A DNA stretch of 64,000 nucleotides. Origin: Vibrio sinus. Its GTDB lineage: Bacteria > Pseudomonadota > Gammaproteobacteria > Enterobacterales > Vibrionaceae. Where the stretch lies: positions 434,001 through 498,000 of the forward strand of contig NZ_JAMKMR010000001.1 in assembly GCF_023634645.1 (NCBI RefSeq), written 5' to 3'. Below the pieces are notes generated by a model, which made no database searches, was not told where the DNA came from, and saw only the letters and a program-made list of their open reading frames with translations. The translations under genes were made by a program, and so were the position numbers. This document shows, piece by piece, positions 8,457 through 16,862 of the stretch; the stretch's first letter is position 1; each line of letters begins with the position of its first letter.

Positions 8457-9956
8457 CTAGACGATGGCAATGCCTTTATTGCGAAGGGAGTTTTGTAAAT
8501 AACGCATGACAAACCAAAGAGCCACGCCAGTTACAAATGCCACGAGGCTCATGTTCAAAAAGTAGTCGCCGTAGTTATGGATGGAAGACAGTTTATCTGT
8601 GCCATGCGCTACAGCTACGAGCTTACCAAGCTGGCCAGAAATCAAATTTGACATCGATGACGCCAAGTACCAAGCCCCCATCGCAAAGGCAATCATTCTT
8701 GGGTGACAGTACAGACCAATCATAGATAGGCCAACCGCACTAACAAAAAGCTCTGCTATGGTGATTAATAAGTAGGAGAGTGCAACATAGTTGCCACTAG
8801 AAATGCCTGTCGCGTAACCAGATTCAGCCCCTAGCCAAAGGACTAGAATCGCCAATCCAGCTAAAATCACGCCGACTGAAAACTGATAAGGAATAGTGAA
8901 CCCTTTAAATTTCCTATAGAAACGAGGCAACAAGCTACCTACTGCTAAGATGATGATAGGATTGATCATTTGGAACTGAGCTGCCTCCAGTTTGACGCCC
9001 AATATCTTCAAGTCAGTGTTATTCTTGATAAACATAACCATGGTTGTCGCCATTTGGTTATATAGAACAAAGAAAACGATAGCAACAAGTATCAAAAAGG
9101 CCGCTACCAGTTGTTTGGTTCTATCCACGCCTTTTAGCATCATGGTTCGTGCACAGAACAACAGGATACCTACCGTACAACCGAGCCCAATCAGATAAGT
9201 GCTTAGATGCGGCTTAAGGAAAGTAACATAAGTCACCAAATAACCAATGACCAAAAAAGCTAAAACCGGAATAAGACGTTTTAACGTCATTTTCGATTTA
9301 TCCATATTATCTACTACGTTGTCGTAGAGCTTACGTTTAACGATGAAGTTCATAGCCGCTAAGGCCTTACCTACCACAACTAAAGCCAGAACTGACATCA
9401 CGCCAAGGTGGCTGTTCATCAACATAGGTGCAAGCCCGATACCGATGAGCGAGCCTACGTTGATTGCCATGTAGTAATATGTCATTCCAGACTTGCTACC
9501 AACATCATCGTCTTTATAGATTCGACTGACCAATGCCGAAGAGGGAGACATGACCAGAGCATTAACAACTGGCACTAGTGCGTAAGCCAAGATGAAAGCC
9601 TGAGTACCAAATACGTGCACGTAACTGCTGCCCACATAAACAAGAGCGTAAGCGATAGCTAATAGAGAGACACCCCATGTGATACCACGGCGGATACCTA
9701 GGTATCTATCGATAATCATGCCACCTATGAATGGCATTAGATACCCCATCGCTTGAGTAACCCCCATGAACTCGTACGCTTGAGATTCTGTCATCCCCAA
9801 TCCATCTTTCACCACCGGCAGGGTTAAAAACAGAATAAAGACCGATATAATTGCATAAGATGCGAACTGGCCTAGAAAAGTGATCGTTGTAACATTGAAT
9901 ACTTGGCTTCGAATCAGCTTGGGTGTTTGAGCTGTGGTTTGTTGTTCTAATTGCAA
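8457..9956 (-). CDS. POT/PTR2-family MFS transporter (putative oligopeptide permease)
   Basis: A 499-aa polytopic membrane protein with 12 to 14 helices. MGYLMPFIGGMIIDRYLGIRR and the YYYMAINVGSLIG segment are family signatures of proton-coupled oligopeptide transporters. The start is TTG at 9956, with GGAG eight bases upstream and no in-frame ATG nearby. Oddly, the proton-coupling ExxERF motif of helix 1 is missing: the aligned residues are Thr26, Gly29, Gln30 and Phe31 (TFLGQF). Substrate or coupling may therefore differ from classical Dtp peptide permeases. It is monocistronic and convergent with the two-component pair. Confidence 0.8.
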   Translation of the reverse strand: MQLEQQTTAQTPKLIRSQVFNVTTITFLGQFASYAIISVFILFLTLPVVKDGLGMTESQAYEFMGVTQAMGYLMPFIGGMIIDRYLGIRRGITWGVSLLAIAYALVYVGSSYVHVFGTQAFILAYALVPVVNALVMSPSSALVSRIYKDDDVGSKSGMTYYYMAINVGSLIGIGLAPMLMNSHLGVMSVLALVVVGKALAAMNFIVKRKLYDNVVDNMDKSKMTLKRLIPVLAFLVIGYLVTYVTFLKPHLSTYLIGLGCTVGILLFCARTMMLKGVDRTKQLVAAFLILVAIVFFVLYNQMATTMVMFIKNNTDLKILGVKLEAAQFQMINPIIILAVGSLLPRFYRKFKGFTIPYQFSVGVILAGLAILVLWLGAESGYATGISSGNYVALSYLLITIAELFVSAVGLSMIGLYCHPRMIAFAMGAWYLASSMSNLISGQLGKLVAVAHGTDKLSSIHNYGDYFLNMSLVAFVTGVALWFVMRYLQNSLRNKGIAIV

Positions 9957-10135
9957 AATTCGACTCCGCTGTAACTTTTAACTTTAGTCATTTATATTTT
10001 CCTTTTTATTTAACAAGTTAATGCACATTGATAAATTTGATGTTCTAAACGAAAATGTAACATAATGCATATATAAAAATTACGCAACAATATGAATTTA
10101 TTAACTTTTTTATAAATAAGGAGCGCTCCTTTTTT

Positions 10136-10242
10136 AAAAGGACATACACCTTCAAAGCTTATTAAAGGACATACACCTTCCATCCCATGCCAAAAGAGGA
10201 CACACACTTTTCTTTGGTATAGGCCTTATAAGGACACTCACC
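10136..10242 (+). repeat. REP-like cluster, four GGACA..CAC units, left of RAYT
   Basis: Four short units share the core GGACAnnCAC: AAAGGACATACACCTTC at 10136-10153 and 10164-10180, a variant at 10192-10212, and AAGGACACTCACC at 10230-10242. All face the same way. Related GGGACAGGCAC units lie on the other side of the transposase and of the omptin gene. The rest of the 478-base gap 9957-10434 is AT-rich and shows no gene. Confidence 0.7.
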
Positions 10243-10434
10243 TAAATATCAGATCAAAAGTACAGCACCAGCACTGAGTAGCGTCGAATTTATGAGTTGT
10301 TTTGGGCTAGGACATAGCTCAACGAAATCAGAGCTATTTACTGAATTGTTACTGAAGATAAATTAGTTAAAGCATGAAATATCGGGCGCTTTCTAGAGAA
10401 GAACTTGCTCATTAAGCTGTATTGAGACTACCAC

Positions 10435-11397
10435 CTAGCCATCCAAACAAAACGAATGGATACGTTTCCGGCTCGTTTGCCGCTTTTGCATTGCTAGACT
10501 GCGTGCGCAACCAATCGAGCTAGCTCTGGCTTTCTCCAATTGTGTACAGGCTAGCATCCACTGCTTGGTGGTTAAATTCAGCCGATTCAAGATAGAGGGA
10601 GTACTCTCTTTAAGAGAAGCTTTCCCCTCTCGATATTGACGAGCGCTCCAATCCACCAACGTTAGGTAGTCGATGAGACGGAAAGGAAGTCCTTTTATCT
10701 GCTCATTATTTTTATTGCCTATGAAGTCGGCTAATCCTGACACAAATGCCTGGTCTCGCTTTAAAGCGCTAACCCGTGCCTTTATCGATGTGTGTGCAGA
10801 AGTTTCTGGCATTTCTTCAATTCCTGCTCGCACTGGGTTTAGATCTACGTACGCCATAGCCGCTATCAAAGCTTGTTCATCCATCAACGCTTGGCTTTTG
10901 AAACGACCTTCCCAAAAATGGCCTTTACATCCGTCTTCTTGGTTCGCTCGGCAAGCGATATAAAAATTCAGCTCTTTCATAAACCAACTGAGGCTGTAGA
11001 GTCGTCTACGCCACTCTTCAATTAAGATCTCTACCGACTCTCGTTCAGCTTGGTTACTCACCTCACCACGCAACCAGCGCTCAACCAATAATGGTAGGCG
11101 ATGATTTTGTCCCCATCGTTGTACAACCCGCAACTTCGTCAGGGTATCAGCTCCCTCCTTATCGAGATAAACGACGAGATGGTAATGATTGCTCATCACA
11201 GCATAGGCGCAGATATCCACACAATAGATATCCGCAAGTTGATAGATTTTTTCTTCAACCCAAGCTCTCCGATGCTCGTAGCTCTTCCCTGTTAACTCAT
11301 CTTCACCGCATAAATAAGAGCGACGCACGCAACGCGATACGCAATGGTAATAGGCGGTAGATTCAAGGCAAATCAATTGCTTTCGCGCAGTGGTCAT
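10435..11397 (-). CDS. RAYT / Y1 (IS200-like) REP-associated transposase
   Basis: A 320-aa HUH single-strand transposase. The metal-binding motif is MSNHYHLVV (His71, His73). Downstream is the NFYIACRANQEDG segment holding the candidate catalytic tyrosine, then the family signature GHFWEGRFKSQALMDEQAL and AYVDLNPVRAG. The ATG at 11397 is supported by GGAAG nine bases upstream; a longer reading frame upstream lacks a ribosome site. RAYT proteins are single-copy housekeepers that act on nearby REP repeats rather than on their own ends, and GGACA..CAC repeats occur on both sides here. The frame appears intact. Confidence 0.88.
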   Translation of the reverse strand: MTTARKQLICLESTAYYHCVSRCVRRSYLCGEDELTGKSYEHRRAWVEEKIYQLADIYCVDICAYAVMSNHYHLVVYLDKEGADTLTKLRVVQRWGQNHRLPLLVERWLRGEVSNQAERESVEILIEEWRRRLYSLSWFMKELNFYIACRANQEDGCKGHFWEGRFKSQALMDEQALIAAMAYVDLNPVRAGIEEMPETSAHTSIKARVSALKRDQAFVSGLADFIGNKNNEQIKGLPFRLIDYLTLVDWSARQYREGKASLKESTPSILNRLNLTTKQWMLACTQLEKARASSIGCARSLAMQKRQTSRKRIHSFCLDG

Positions 11398-11520
11398 TCT
11401 ATTCACTTCCGTATTTCGTATTGGATATTGAATAGTTTGCAAAGTGGTGAAGAAAAAGAAATCAAAGAGAAGTCAACATGCTACACACAACATTAAAAGT
11501 CATACTTTGGCCACATTTAG

Positions 11521-11584
11521 GCGTCTGTCCCCTATACCCCACATTACCCCACATTGGCTATTTTTTAGTGCCTGTCCCGTATAC
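11521..11584 (-). repeat. Two inverted REP-like units between RAYT and omptin gene
   Basis: Read on the minus strand, GTATAGGGGACAGACGC (11521-11537) and GTATACGGGACAGGCAC (11567-11583) share the GGGACAG core of the other REP units but point the opposite way. Between them is a tandem ACCCCACATT duplication. The second unit abuts the omptin stop codon. Confidence 0.65.
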
Positions 11585-11587
11585 GAA

Positions 11588-12502
11588 CTAAAACAAATAG
11601 TTCAAACCAATAGAGACCGTTGAGTGTTCATTGTCTAAGCCGGCGGCATTTGGTGAGAAAGAGGTCGCGCCTGTGCTGGTGTTAACTGTTGTGGTATCCG
11701 CTCGTGCTTCAAAATACTTAGTGTAAACATATTCAGCGTAAATCTTAGTTTGAGAAGAAAAGCGATAACCATAGTTAACTGACAGTGAGACAAAATTAGA
11801 CAGCTCATTACTGTCATCATAAAACCTCAAATTACGTAAATAGTGGTTGTCTACATCCTTGGCATATACCCATGGACTCCATTTCACAGAGGTGGCAAAT
11901 TCAGATCGGGATCCCAAGGTGTATTCTCCAGCGAGACCTAAGTAAAATACGCTGTATTGTTGCTTGTAATCGATTACAACAACATCGGCAAAAGAACCAA
12001 CATTTGCGCCGTTATTGTAAGAAAAAGTCCCGCCTATTCCGTCCCATTTGAATTCGTTATACTGATAACCGCTGAGTAGCCCGACTTTATAGTTGACTTG
12101 TTGTACAAACCAATAGATAGAGTTTAAGTCGATTTCAAACGCATGTCGTAACTTGGTGTCAGGATGAATTGAAATATCGGTCGGAGAAGATTGATTCGCA
12201 TCCTGCCAGTCTCTGTCCTCCATATGAGCGTCTCCATTGCTCGTGAGTACTGACCAAATACGTCCTTGAAGTGTTAAGTCTGACTCGACGTCCCAGATGA
12301 TACCCAATTTGATAATTGGCACATCCTCAATTTCCCAATCAAGTTGGCTAAGCTTTCTGCCCGAGCTTTCATACACCAACTCTGTTGATGATCCATTTAA
12401 CACGCCAAGGGAGCCCTCAAAAGTAACATTGCCATTGTTACTCGCCGCCCTAGCTTCAGGTGCGAAAAAAAGAGGAATTAACAACAAGGAGAATTGTTTC
12501 AT
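11588..12502 (-). CDS. Omptin-family outer-membrane aspartyl protease
   Basis: A 304-aa ten-strand outer-membrane barrel protease. After a signal peptide (MKQFSLLLIPLFFAPEARA) the omptin active-site pairs are present: Asp96 and Asp98 in HMEDRDW, and Asp218-His220 in KDVDNHYL, matching the Asp-Asp and Asp-His pairs of OmpT and Pla. The protein ends in Phe (GLNYLF), as outer-membrane barrels do. Omptins cleave between basic residues and can degrade antimicrobial peptides or activate plasminogen; the substrate here is unknown. The gene lies among REP-like units next to a RAYT gene. The ATG lacks a good ribosome-binding site, with only CCCCCTT directly before it. Confidence 0.88.
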   Translation of the reverse strand: MKQFSLLLIPLFFAPEARAASNNGNVTFEGSLGVLNGSSTELVYESSGRKLSQLDWEIEDVPIIKLGIIWDVESDLTLQGRIWSVLTSNGDAHMEDRDWQDANQSSPTDISIHPDTKLRHAFEIDLNSIYWFVQQVNYKVGLLSGYQYNEFKWDGIGGTFSYNNGANVGSFADVVVIDYKQQYSVFYLGLAGEYTLGSRSEFATSVKWSPWVYAKDVDNHYLRNLRFYDDSNELSNFVSLSVNYGYRFSSQTKIYAEYVYTKYFEARADTTTVNTSTGATSFSPNAAGLDNEHSTVSIGLNYLF

Positions 12503-12685
12503 AAGGGGGTATAATACTCCGAGGAAGCATGTATCGATAAATAAATCGATTTTTATTTCAACGTGTTATCGAACAAATATTCAACATTTACTTCAAAACG
12601 TAGGGTACAAACGGCAGAGGGTCAATTTGCCGGAACAGGCCATTTAATAAAACGTGATCTTGCTGCGCACCTTCTGATGTTTGCT

Positions 12686-12725
12686 AAAGGGACAGGCACC
12701 ATTGTAAGAAGGACAGGCACTATTG
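12686..12725 (+). repeat. Two REP-like units right of omptin gene
   Basis: AAAGGGACAGGCACCATTG (12686-12704) and AAGGACAGGCACTATTG (12709-12725) form a direct pair. Both carry the GGACAGGCAC core, in the opposite orientation to the pair at 11521-11584. They lie directly before the ABC-F terminator. Confidence 0.7.
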
Positions 12726-12759
12726 AAAAAATGCAAAGGCTGAATTCGCCTTTGCATTT
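12726..12759 (-). terminator. Intrinsic terminator of the first ABC-F gene
   Basis: AAATGCAAAGGC (12729-12740) pairs perfectly with GCCTTTGCATTT (12748-12759) over a 7-base loop. Leftward transcripts then run into a U-tract. It lies 20 bases after the ABC-F stop. Confidence 0.9.
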
Positions 12760-12778
12760 GATATTTACATTCTCCTCT

Positions 12779-14503
12779 TCACAATTGTAATTGCGTGTTA
12801 ATCGAGTCGATTTCTTCTCGCCATTGTTTCTGTAAGTTTGGCTTTTGATGCTTAGCTCGCCTGTTGAGATCGTTTTCCAATAAAGACTCCAACTCAATCA
12901 ATCGTTCAAGTAACTGATCTTGAGTGGATATTGGACTATCTATCCCCTCCTGCATTGGCTGTTCTTTTCCCTTTTCGCCGTTATTTAATATTTCCGGGTA
13001 CTGAAGCGCCATTTGGAAATACACTTCCTCCGCTGAAAGATATTCCACCAGTTGGCCATTTTGTATTAGCCAAAATCGATTACAACTTTGCTCAATCAAG
13101 CTACGGTCATGGCTAACCAACAATGCAGCACCTTGAAACTCAGTCAGGGTTTGGATGAGTTCTTCCTTACCCTCCATATCAAGATGGTTCGTCGGCTCAT
13201 CAAGGAACAAAAGGTGATGACGAGCAAGTGTTAAACCTATAAATAACAGGCGAGCACGTTCACCGCCGCTCAGTGAATCGACCGTTTGCTGATGTCTTTC
13301 ATAGCCAAATCCTGCTCGAATAAGTGCGCGCTTACACTGCTCTGAGTTGGTCGCGCCAAAAGAGACAAGAGCATCACTGAGCGTATCTTGATCGCGCAGC
13401 TGCTGCAGTGACTGATCGTAATACCCCAAACGACATCGATGGTGAAACGTCACTGACGTCAAATCACCTGCGTTATATGCTCCATGCAGATGGTTAAGTA
13501 AGGTCGATTTTCCACAACCGTTTCCACCCAATACAGCAATACGGTCGCCACTTTTGATTCGTATTTCTCCCATCTCAAAAAGTGGCTCACCGCTATTAGG
13601 CGGTGTCACATGATAAGGCTTGATTGCTACCAAGCGATCAGCGGGTAACGCCTCTCCATGTAACTTAAGCACCCAAGGTGCGCCTTGACTTAACACCGTT
13701 TGTTCTTCTTCCAAACGCTCCTTTCTCGCCATCATGGTTTTGGCTTTTCTGGCCAAATCCTCGTTATCGTAGACTTGCCCCCAAACAGCCAGCCGCTTGG
13801 CGCTCTTCTCAATGCGGTCAATTTCCTTTTGCTCAGATAAATGACGTAACCTGTCGGTTTCGTCTTTTTCCAGTAAAGCTTGTCGCGCTTTGGAGCAAGG
13901 CATGGAGAAATGGTGTAGACACTGATCACGTAGAATCCAGGTCGTATTGGTTACCGAATCTAGCAAGATCTGATCATGGGACACAATCACAAAACTGCCT
14001 TTCCATGACGAAAGAAATTTCTCTAGCCAGATTAGAGAAGGTAAATCAAGGTGGTTACTTGGCTCATCCAACAACAGTAAGTCAGGTTGGTGTATGATTG
14101 CTCGGGCAAGCAACAGCCTCATCTGCTGACCGCCACTGCAATTTGCCACAGGCATTTCCCTTTCCGATAAATTAAATCCTAGCTCATCAAGCAAAAGTTC
14201 TGCTCGCCAATGCTCATCATCGGCTAATTGAACCGTTAGCGCGGACAATACCGAGGCAGAGTGCAGCGATACGGGAATATGCTGCTCTACATATCTCATC
14301 ATGCAGTGATTGGCTTTCGCCACCGTGCCATGGCTGGCCTCCAAAGTACCTGCCAAGAGTTTTAGTAACGAGCTTTTACCACAACCATTGTGTCCAATCA
14401 GACCAATTTTGTCGTACTTATTGATAGTAAAGTTGAGTCCACTGAAGAGTGTGCTTGACGTATAGGAAAGAGTAAGGGATTGCGCAGTTAATAAAGTACT
14501 CAT
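12779..14503 (-). CDS. ABC-F family ATPase (ribosome-associated, possible antibiotic-resistance type)
   Basis: A 574-aa protein with two ABC domains and no membrane segment. Walker A GHNGCGKSS and GGNGCGKST, signatures NCSGGQQMR and SLSGGERAR, and Walker B LLLLDEPSNHLD and LLFLDEPTNHLD are visible. A charged linker (residues 200-280) joins the domains, as in ABC-F proteins that act at the ribosomal E site. The ATG at 14503, followed by STLLTAQSLTLSY, is preferred to the in-frame ATG at 14527 because GAG lies seven bases before it and the family starts there. The gene sits behind a 26-codon leader ORF and switching hairpins, the arrangement of drug-inducible resistance genes. The terminator at 12726-12759 ends the transcript. 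Confidence 0.9.
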   Translation of the reverse strand: MSTLLTAQSLTLSYTSSTLFSGLNFTINKYDKIGLIGHNGCGKSSLLKLLAGTLEASHGTVAKANHCMMRYVEQHIPVSLHSASVLSALTVQLADDEHWRAELLLDELGFNLSEREMPVANCSGGQQMRLLLARAIIHQPDLLLLDEPSNHLDLPSLIWLEKFLSSWKGSFVIVSHDQILLDSVTNTTWILRDQCLHHFSMPCSKARQALLEKDETDRLRHLSEQKEIDRIEKSAKRLAVWGQVYDNEDLARKAKTMMARKERLEEEQTVLSQGAPWVLKLHGEALPADRLVAIKPYHVTPPNSGEPLFEMGEIRIKSGDRIAVLGGNGCGKSTLLNHLHGAYNAGDLTSVTFHHRCRLGYYDQSLQQLRDQDTLSDALVSFGATNSEQCKRALIRAGFGYERHQQTVDSLSGGERARLLFIGLTLARHHLLFLDEPTNHLDMEGKEELIQTLTEFQGAALLVSHDRSLIEQSCNRFWLIQNGQLVEYLSAEEVYFQMALQYPEILNNGEKGKEQPMQEGIDSPISTQDQLLERLIELESLLENDLNRRAKHQKPNLQKQWREEIDSINTQLQL

Positions 14504-14505
14504 AA

Positions 14506-14662
14506 TTTTCTCAAGAATTTTGGCCATACAAGGCCGTTGTCATAGAGCTGACAATAATCCTGTGAGCTTGAGAGAAAGTACTCGAATGACGTGAACGTCG
14601 TTATTTAATGTTTCGCTCAAGTCGAGATTATCGCAGCGCGATATCTAAAACTCTTGAGCGAA
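14506..14662 (-). promoter_or_regulatory. Predicted translational attenuator of the ABC-F gene
   Basis: Four complementary segments are arranged as in erm leaders. Segment 1, TTCGCTCAAG (14662-14653), is inside the leader ORF and pairs over 10 bp with segment 2, CTTGAGCGAA (14621-14612). Segment 3, CTTTCTCTCAAG (14578-14567), can pair with segment 4, CTTGAGAAAA (14515-14506), which contains the ribosome site of the ABC-F gene. Alternatively, segment 2 pairs with segment 3 (CTTGAG/CTCAAG plus GAAA/TTTC with one mismatch), freeing the site. A ribosome stalled on the leader would cover segment 1 and switch the gene on. The base pairing is seen; the mechanism is inferred. Confidence 0.72.
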
Positions 14663-14708
14663 CTCGATCGCCAAAACAACGTGGGGTTACTGAACACCAC
14701 ATAGACAT
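14628..14708 (-). CDS. 26-aa leader peptide upstream of the ABC-F gene
   Basis: An ATG at 14708 is preceded by a perfect AAGGAGG five bases upstream, the best ribosome site in this region. The frame (MSMWCSVTPRC, then a basic tail) ends at TAA 14630-14628, 124 bases before the ABC-F start. Codons 16-19 overlap the first segment of the attenuator. The peptide has no domain character; its likely role is ribosome stalling in the presence of a ribosome-targeting drug. Confidence 0.75.
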   Translation of the reverse strand: MSMWCSVTPRCFGDRVRSRVLDIALR

Positions 14709-14732
14709 AGAATCCTCCTTGTATTTCGTTAG

Positions 14733-14795
14733 TAAAGTGTGACCACTTTAGGTGAATCGATAACAGTATTCTAACCACTTGTTGTAGGATGTAAA
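14733..14795 (-). promoter_or_regulatory. Promoter and palindromic operator of the ABC-F gene
   Basis: On the minus strand TTTACA (14795-14790) and TAGAAT (14773-14768) are spaced by 16 bases. An 18-bp palindrome, TAAAGTG-gtca-CACTTTA (14750-14733), follows about 10 bases after the expected transcription start, where a repressor could act. The leader ORF begins 25 bases after the palindrome. Confidence 0.6.
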
Positions 14796-14800
14796 TACGC

Positions 14801-14834
14801 AATAAAAAGCGGCATCACACTGGTGACACCGCTT
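14801..14834 (-). terminator. Intrinsic terminator of the DEAD-box helicase gene
   Basis: On the minus strand AAGCGG (14834-14829) pairs with CCGCTT (14812-14807), extended inward by GTCAC/GTGAT pairing, and is followed by UUUUUAUU. It lies 36 bases after the helicase stop. Confidence 0.8.
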
Positions 14835-14869
14835 ACAAGGAATTGTAGAAATGCTATCGACTGTACTAC

Positions 14870-16201
14870 TTATTCATCGTCTTTCGGAGCCACTTTCTTT
14901 TTAGGTATAAACACTGCATCACCCACTGACACATTTTGATGGAAGCTCTTGTCGCGTTTTACTGGCTTCTTAGCTTGATGCTTTGTTTTTACGTTTTTCT
15001 TATGCTGCCCAGTTGATTTGCCTTTTTTGGCGTTTGGTTTCTTCGGTTTCAACCCTTTAAATTTCCCCTTTAGATCTTCAAATGCGCTAAAAGATAAATC
15101 TTGCTGTAAATAGGTTTCGACCCGTTTAAAGCTCGCCCAGTCTTTAGGCCCAACCAAAGATACCGCATCACCCTTGTTCCCTGCTCGGCCAGTTCGGCCA
15201 ACGCGATGGACGTATTCTTCTGTGTGCTTTGGCATGTCAAAGTTGATCACGTGCGTCACGTTCGCAATATCCAACCCACGTGAGGCAACATCGGTTGTGA
15301 CCAAGATTTTGAACACGCCACGCTCAAACTGGCTCATAATCGTGTTACGTTGGGTTTGGTTTAAATTCCCACTCAACGCAATCGCCTTTAGGCCTTGCTT
15401 GTTCAGCTTATCTGTCAACCTATCAGTATCATCTCGAGTGGCAGTAAAAATAATCGCCTGGCGGTAATCCGCCTCCTCCAGCACTCGGTTCAGCAGCGCT
15501 TCTTTATGATCTAAATGATCACACAGGTAAAATTTCTGCGTAATGTCTTTGTGTTCTTGATTCGATACACCAATGGCGATACGTCTTGGCTCTTCGAGCA
15601 TTTCAGAAGCAATATCGTTAACTTCAGCGTGATCAAGAGTTGCAGAGAACATCAACGTCTGTCTTCTGCGGTGATTTGCAAGCTTGTGAATTTTTCTTAG
15701 CTCAGCTGCAAACCCAAGATCAAGCATTCTGTCTGCTTCATCAAGAATAAGCGTCTCTAAGCCATCGATATACAATGAACGATGCTCTAGGTGATCGGCC
15801 AGTCTACCCGGTGTTGCGACGATAAATTTTGGATAACGTCGGAGCGCCTTTACTTGGTCATTAAAGTTTTCACCACCAACAATAAGCGCTGCCGTATAAG
15901 ATAAGCCACCCAGCATACCACGAAGCTCACCATACACCTGTTTTGCTAATTCACGAGTCGGTGCCAGTATCAACCCCCTTGGGTCGCGTGCAGAAAATGC
16001 CTTGTTCTTTAGCGATTTATGAAGCATAGGAAGAACAAACGCCAAGGTTTTCCCTGAACCAGTTTTGGACGAAGCCAGTAAGTCTTTGCCTGCAATAGCA
16101 ACGGGGATGGCTTGCTGTTGGATATCCGTCGCTTGCTTAAAAGCATAGTGGTCAAGGTTTTTTAGTAGGCGGTTGTCTAAACCTAACTCTTTAAATTGCA
16201 A
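14870..16201 (-). CDS. DEAD-box ATP-dependent RNA helicase
   Basis: A 443-aa cytoplasmic RNA helicase with all core motifs: Q-motif region (YAFKQATDIQQQAIP), motif I SSKTGSGKT, Ia PTRELAKQ, II DEAD (LILDEADRMLD), III SAT, IV IIFTAT, V TTDVASRGLDI and VI HRVGRTGRAG. After residue 375 a very basic tail (KKPNAKKGKS, KRDK) probably binds RNA. It resembles the RhlE/SrmB group, which helps ribosome assembly or cold adaptation; the exact subfamily is unclear. It is monocistronic, ended by the hairpin at 14801-14834, and divergent from lpp. Confidence 0.93.
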   Translation of the reverse strand: MQFKELGLDNRLLKNLDHYAFKQATDIQQQAIPVAIAGKDLLASSKTGSGKTLAFVLPMLHKSLKNKAFSARDPRGLILAPTRELAKQVYGELRGMLGGLSYTAALIVGGENFNDQVKALRRYPKFIVATPGRLADHLEHRSLYIDGLETLILDEADRMLDLGFAAELRKIHKLANHRRRQTLMFSATLDHAEVNDIASEMLEEPRRIAIGVSNQEHKDITQKFYLCDHLDHKEALLNRVLEEADYRQAIIFTATRDDTDRLTDKLNKQGLKAIALSGNLNQTQRNTIMSQFERGVFKILVTTDVASRGLDIANVTHVINFDMPKHTEEYVHRVGRTGRAGNKGDAVSLVGPKDWASFKRVETYLQQDLSFSAFEDLKGKFKGLKPKKPNAKKGKSTGQHKKNVKTKHQAKKPVKRDKSFHQNVSVGDAVFIPKKKVAPKDDE

Positions 16202-16607
16202 AAGATGCTCCTCTATTAAGGTTTCTCAATCATGTTAATTTCACATAGACTCTCCAATGCGAGGCGAGCGCAACTGAGAGACTAATAAAAAGCAGCGTAT
16301 AATACCTCAACCAATGTAAGAAGGCCAAAACTGTCGGTGTTGTTTCGTTAAAGATACAAGTTATAAACGAGAGACTCCTGTAAAAAACGCTAATTTAGCC
16401 ACCATACAAGCCTTGATTTCACATAAAATTTCATCTCAGCAATGAGACTTCAATCAATAATTCGAGGTATTACTTGAATAGTTAGGATAAATTGGCTTTT
16501 CAAATGTGGGTCATTTGTAGGATAGTGTCTACACTTTATTTCGTCACTATATAATGAAGAATGTGTAGGGCGACTTTTGATACTTAGTTAATACAAAGGA
16601 ACAGTAT
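16202..16607. other. Intergenic region between helicase and lpp, with lpp promoter
   Basis: A 406-base divergent gap. The lpp promoter is visible as TCTACA (16528-16533) and a perfect TATAAT (16550-16555) with 16-base spacing, followed by AAGGAA before the ATG. On the minus strand a TATTAT -10-like element upstream of the helicase (near 16298-16303) is plausible. No gene was recognised in the rest. DEAD-box helicase leaders are often long and cold-regulated, but nothing specific was seen. Confidence 0.5.
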
Positions 16608-16853
16608 ATGAACAAAATCATTCTGGCAGCTGCAGCTTCTTCTGTACTTCTACTCGCTGGTTGTGCAGCAACGGATACGGAAACCGCGTCAAAAGTAGAC
16701 GCTTTGACCAATAAAGTTGATGAATTAAGCCAAAAAGTTGATTCGTTGTCTTCTGAGGTTCAAAAGAATCAAGCGACATCAAAATCCGCTCAAGAAGAAG
16801 CCACTCGTGCCAATGAGCGAATTAACAACATCGCACAATCCTACACTAAATAG
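16608..16853 (+). CDS. lpp: Major outer-membrane (Braun-type) lipoprotein Lpp
   Basis: An 81-aa lipoprotein. The lipobox is LLLAGC (Cys19). The mature part is a heptad-repeat coiled coil (SKVDALTNKVDELSQKVDSL) that trimerises, and the protein ends in Lys (SYTK). In E. coli Lpp the terminal Lys is joined to peptidoglycan by an L,D-transpeptidase, and such an enzyme is encoded at 20318-21244. Length and layout match Lpp. A strong promoter and a perfect terminator make it a highly expressed single gene. Confidence 0.93.
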   Translation: MNKIILAAAASSVLLLAGCAATDTETASKVDALTNKVDELSQKVDSLSSEVQKNQATSKSAQEEATRANERINNIAQSYTK

Positions 16854-16862
16854 CTTCATATA

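Noticed and set aside
10136..10242. Possible CRISPR array
   Set aside because: The repeats are short, divergent and unevenly spaced, with no cas genes; they fit REP units near RAYT instead.
13678..14097. 139-codon open frame on the plus strand inside the ABC-F gene
   Set aside because: It lies opposite a clear ABC domain, has no ribosome site and shows Pro/Trp-rich composition unlike a real protein.
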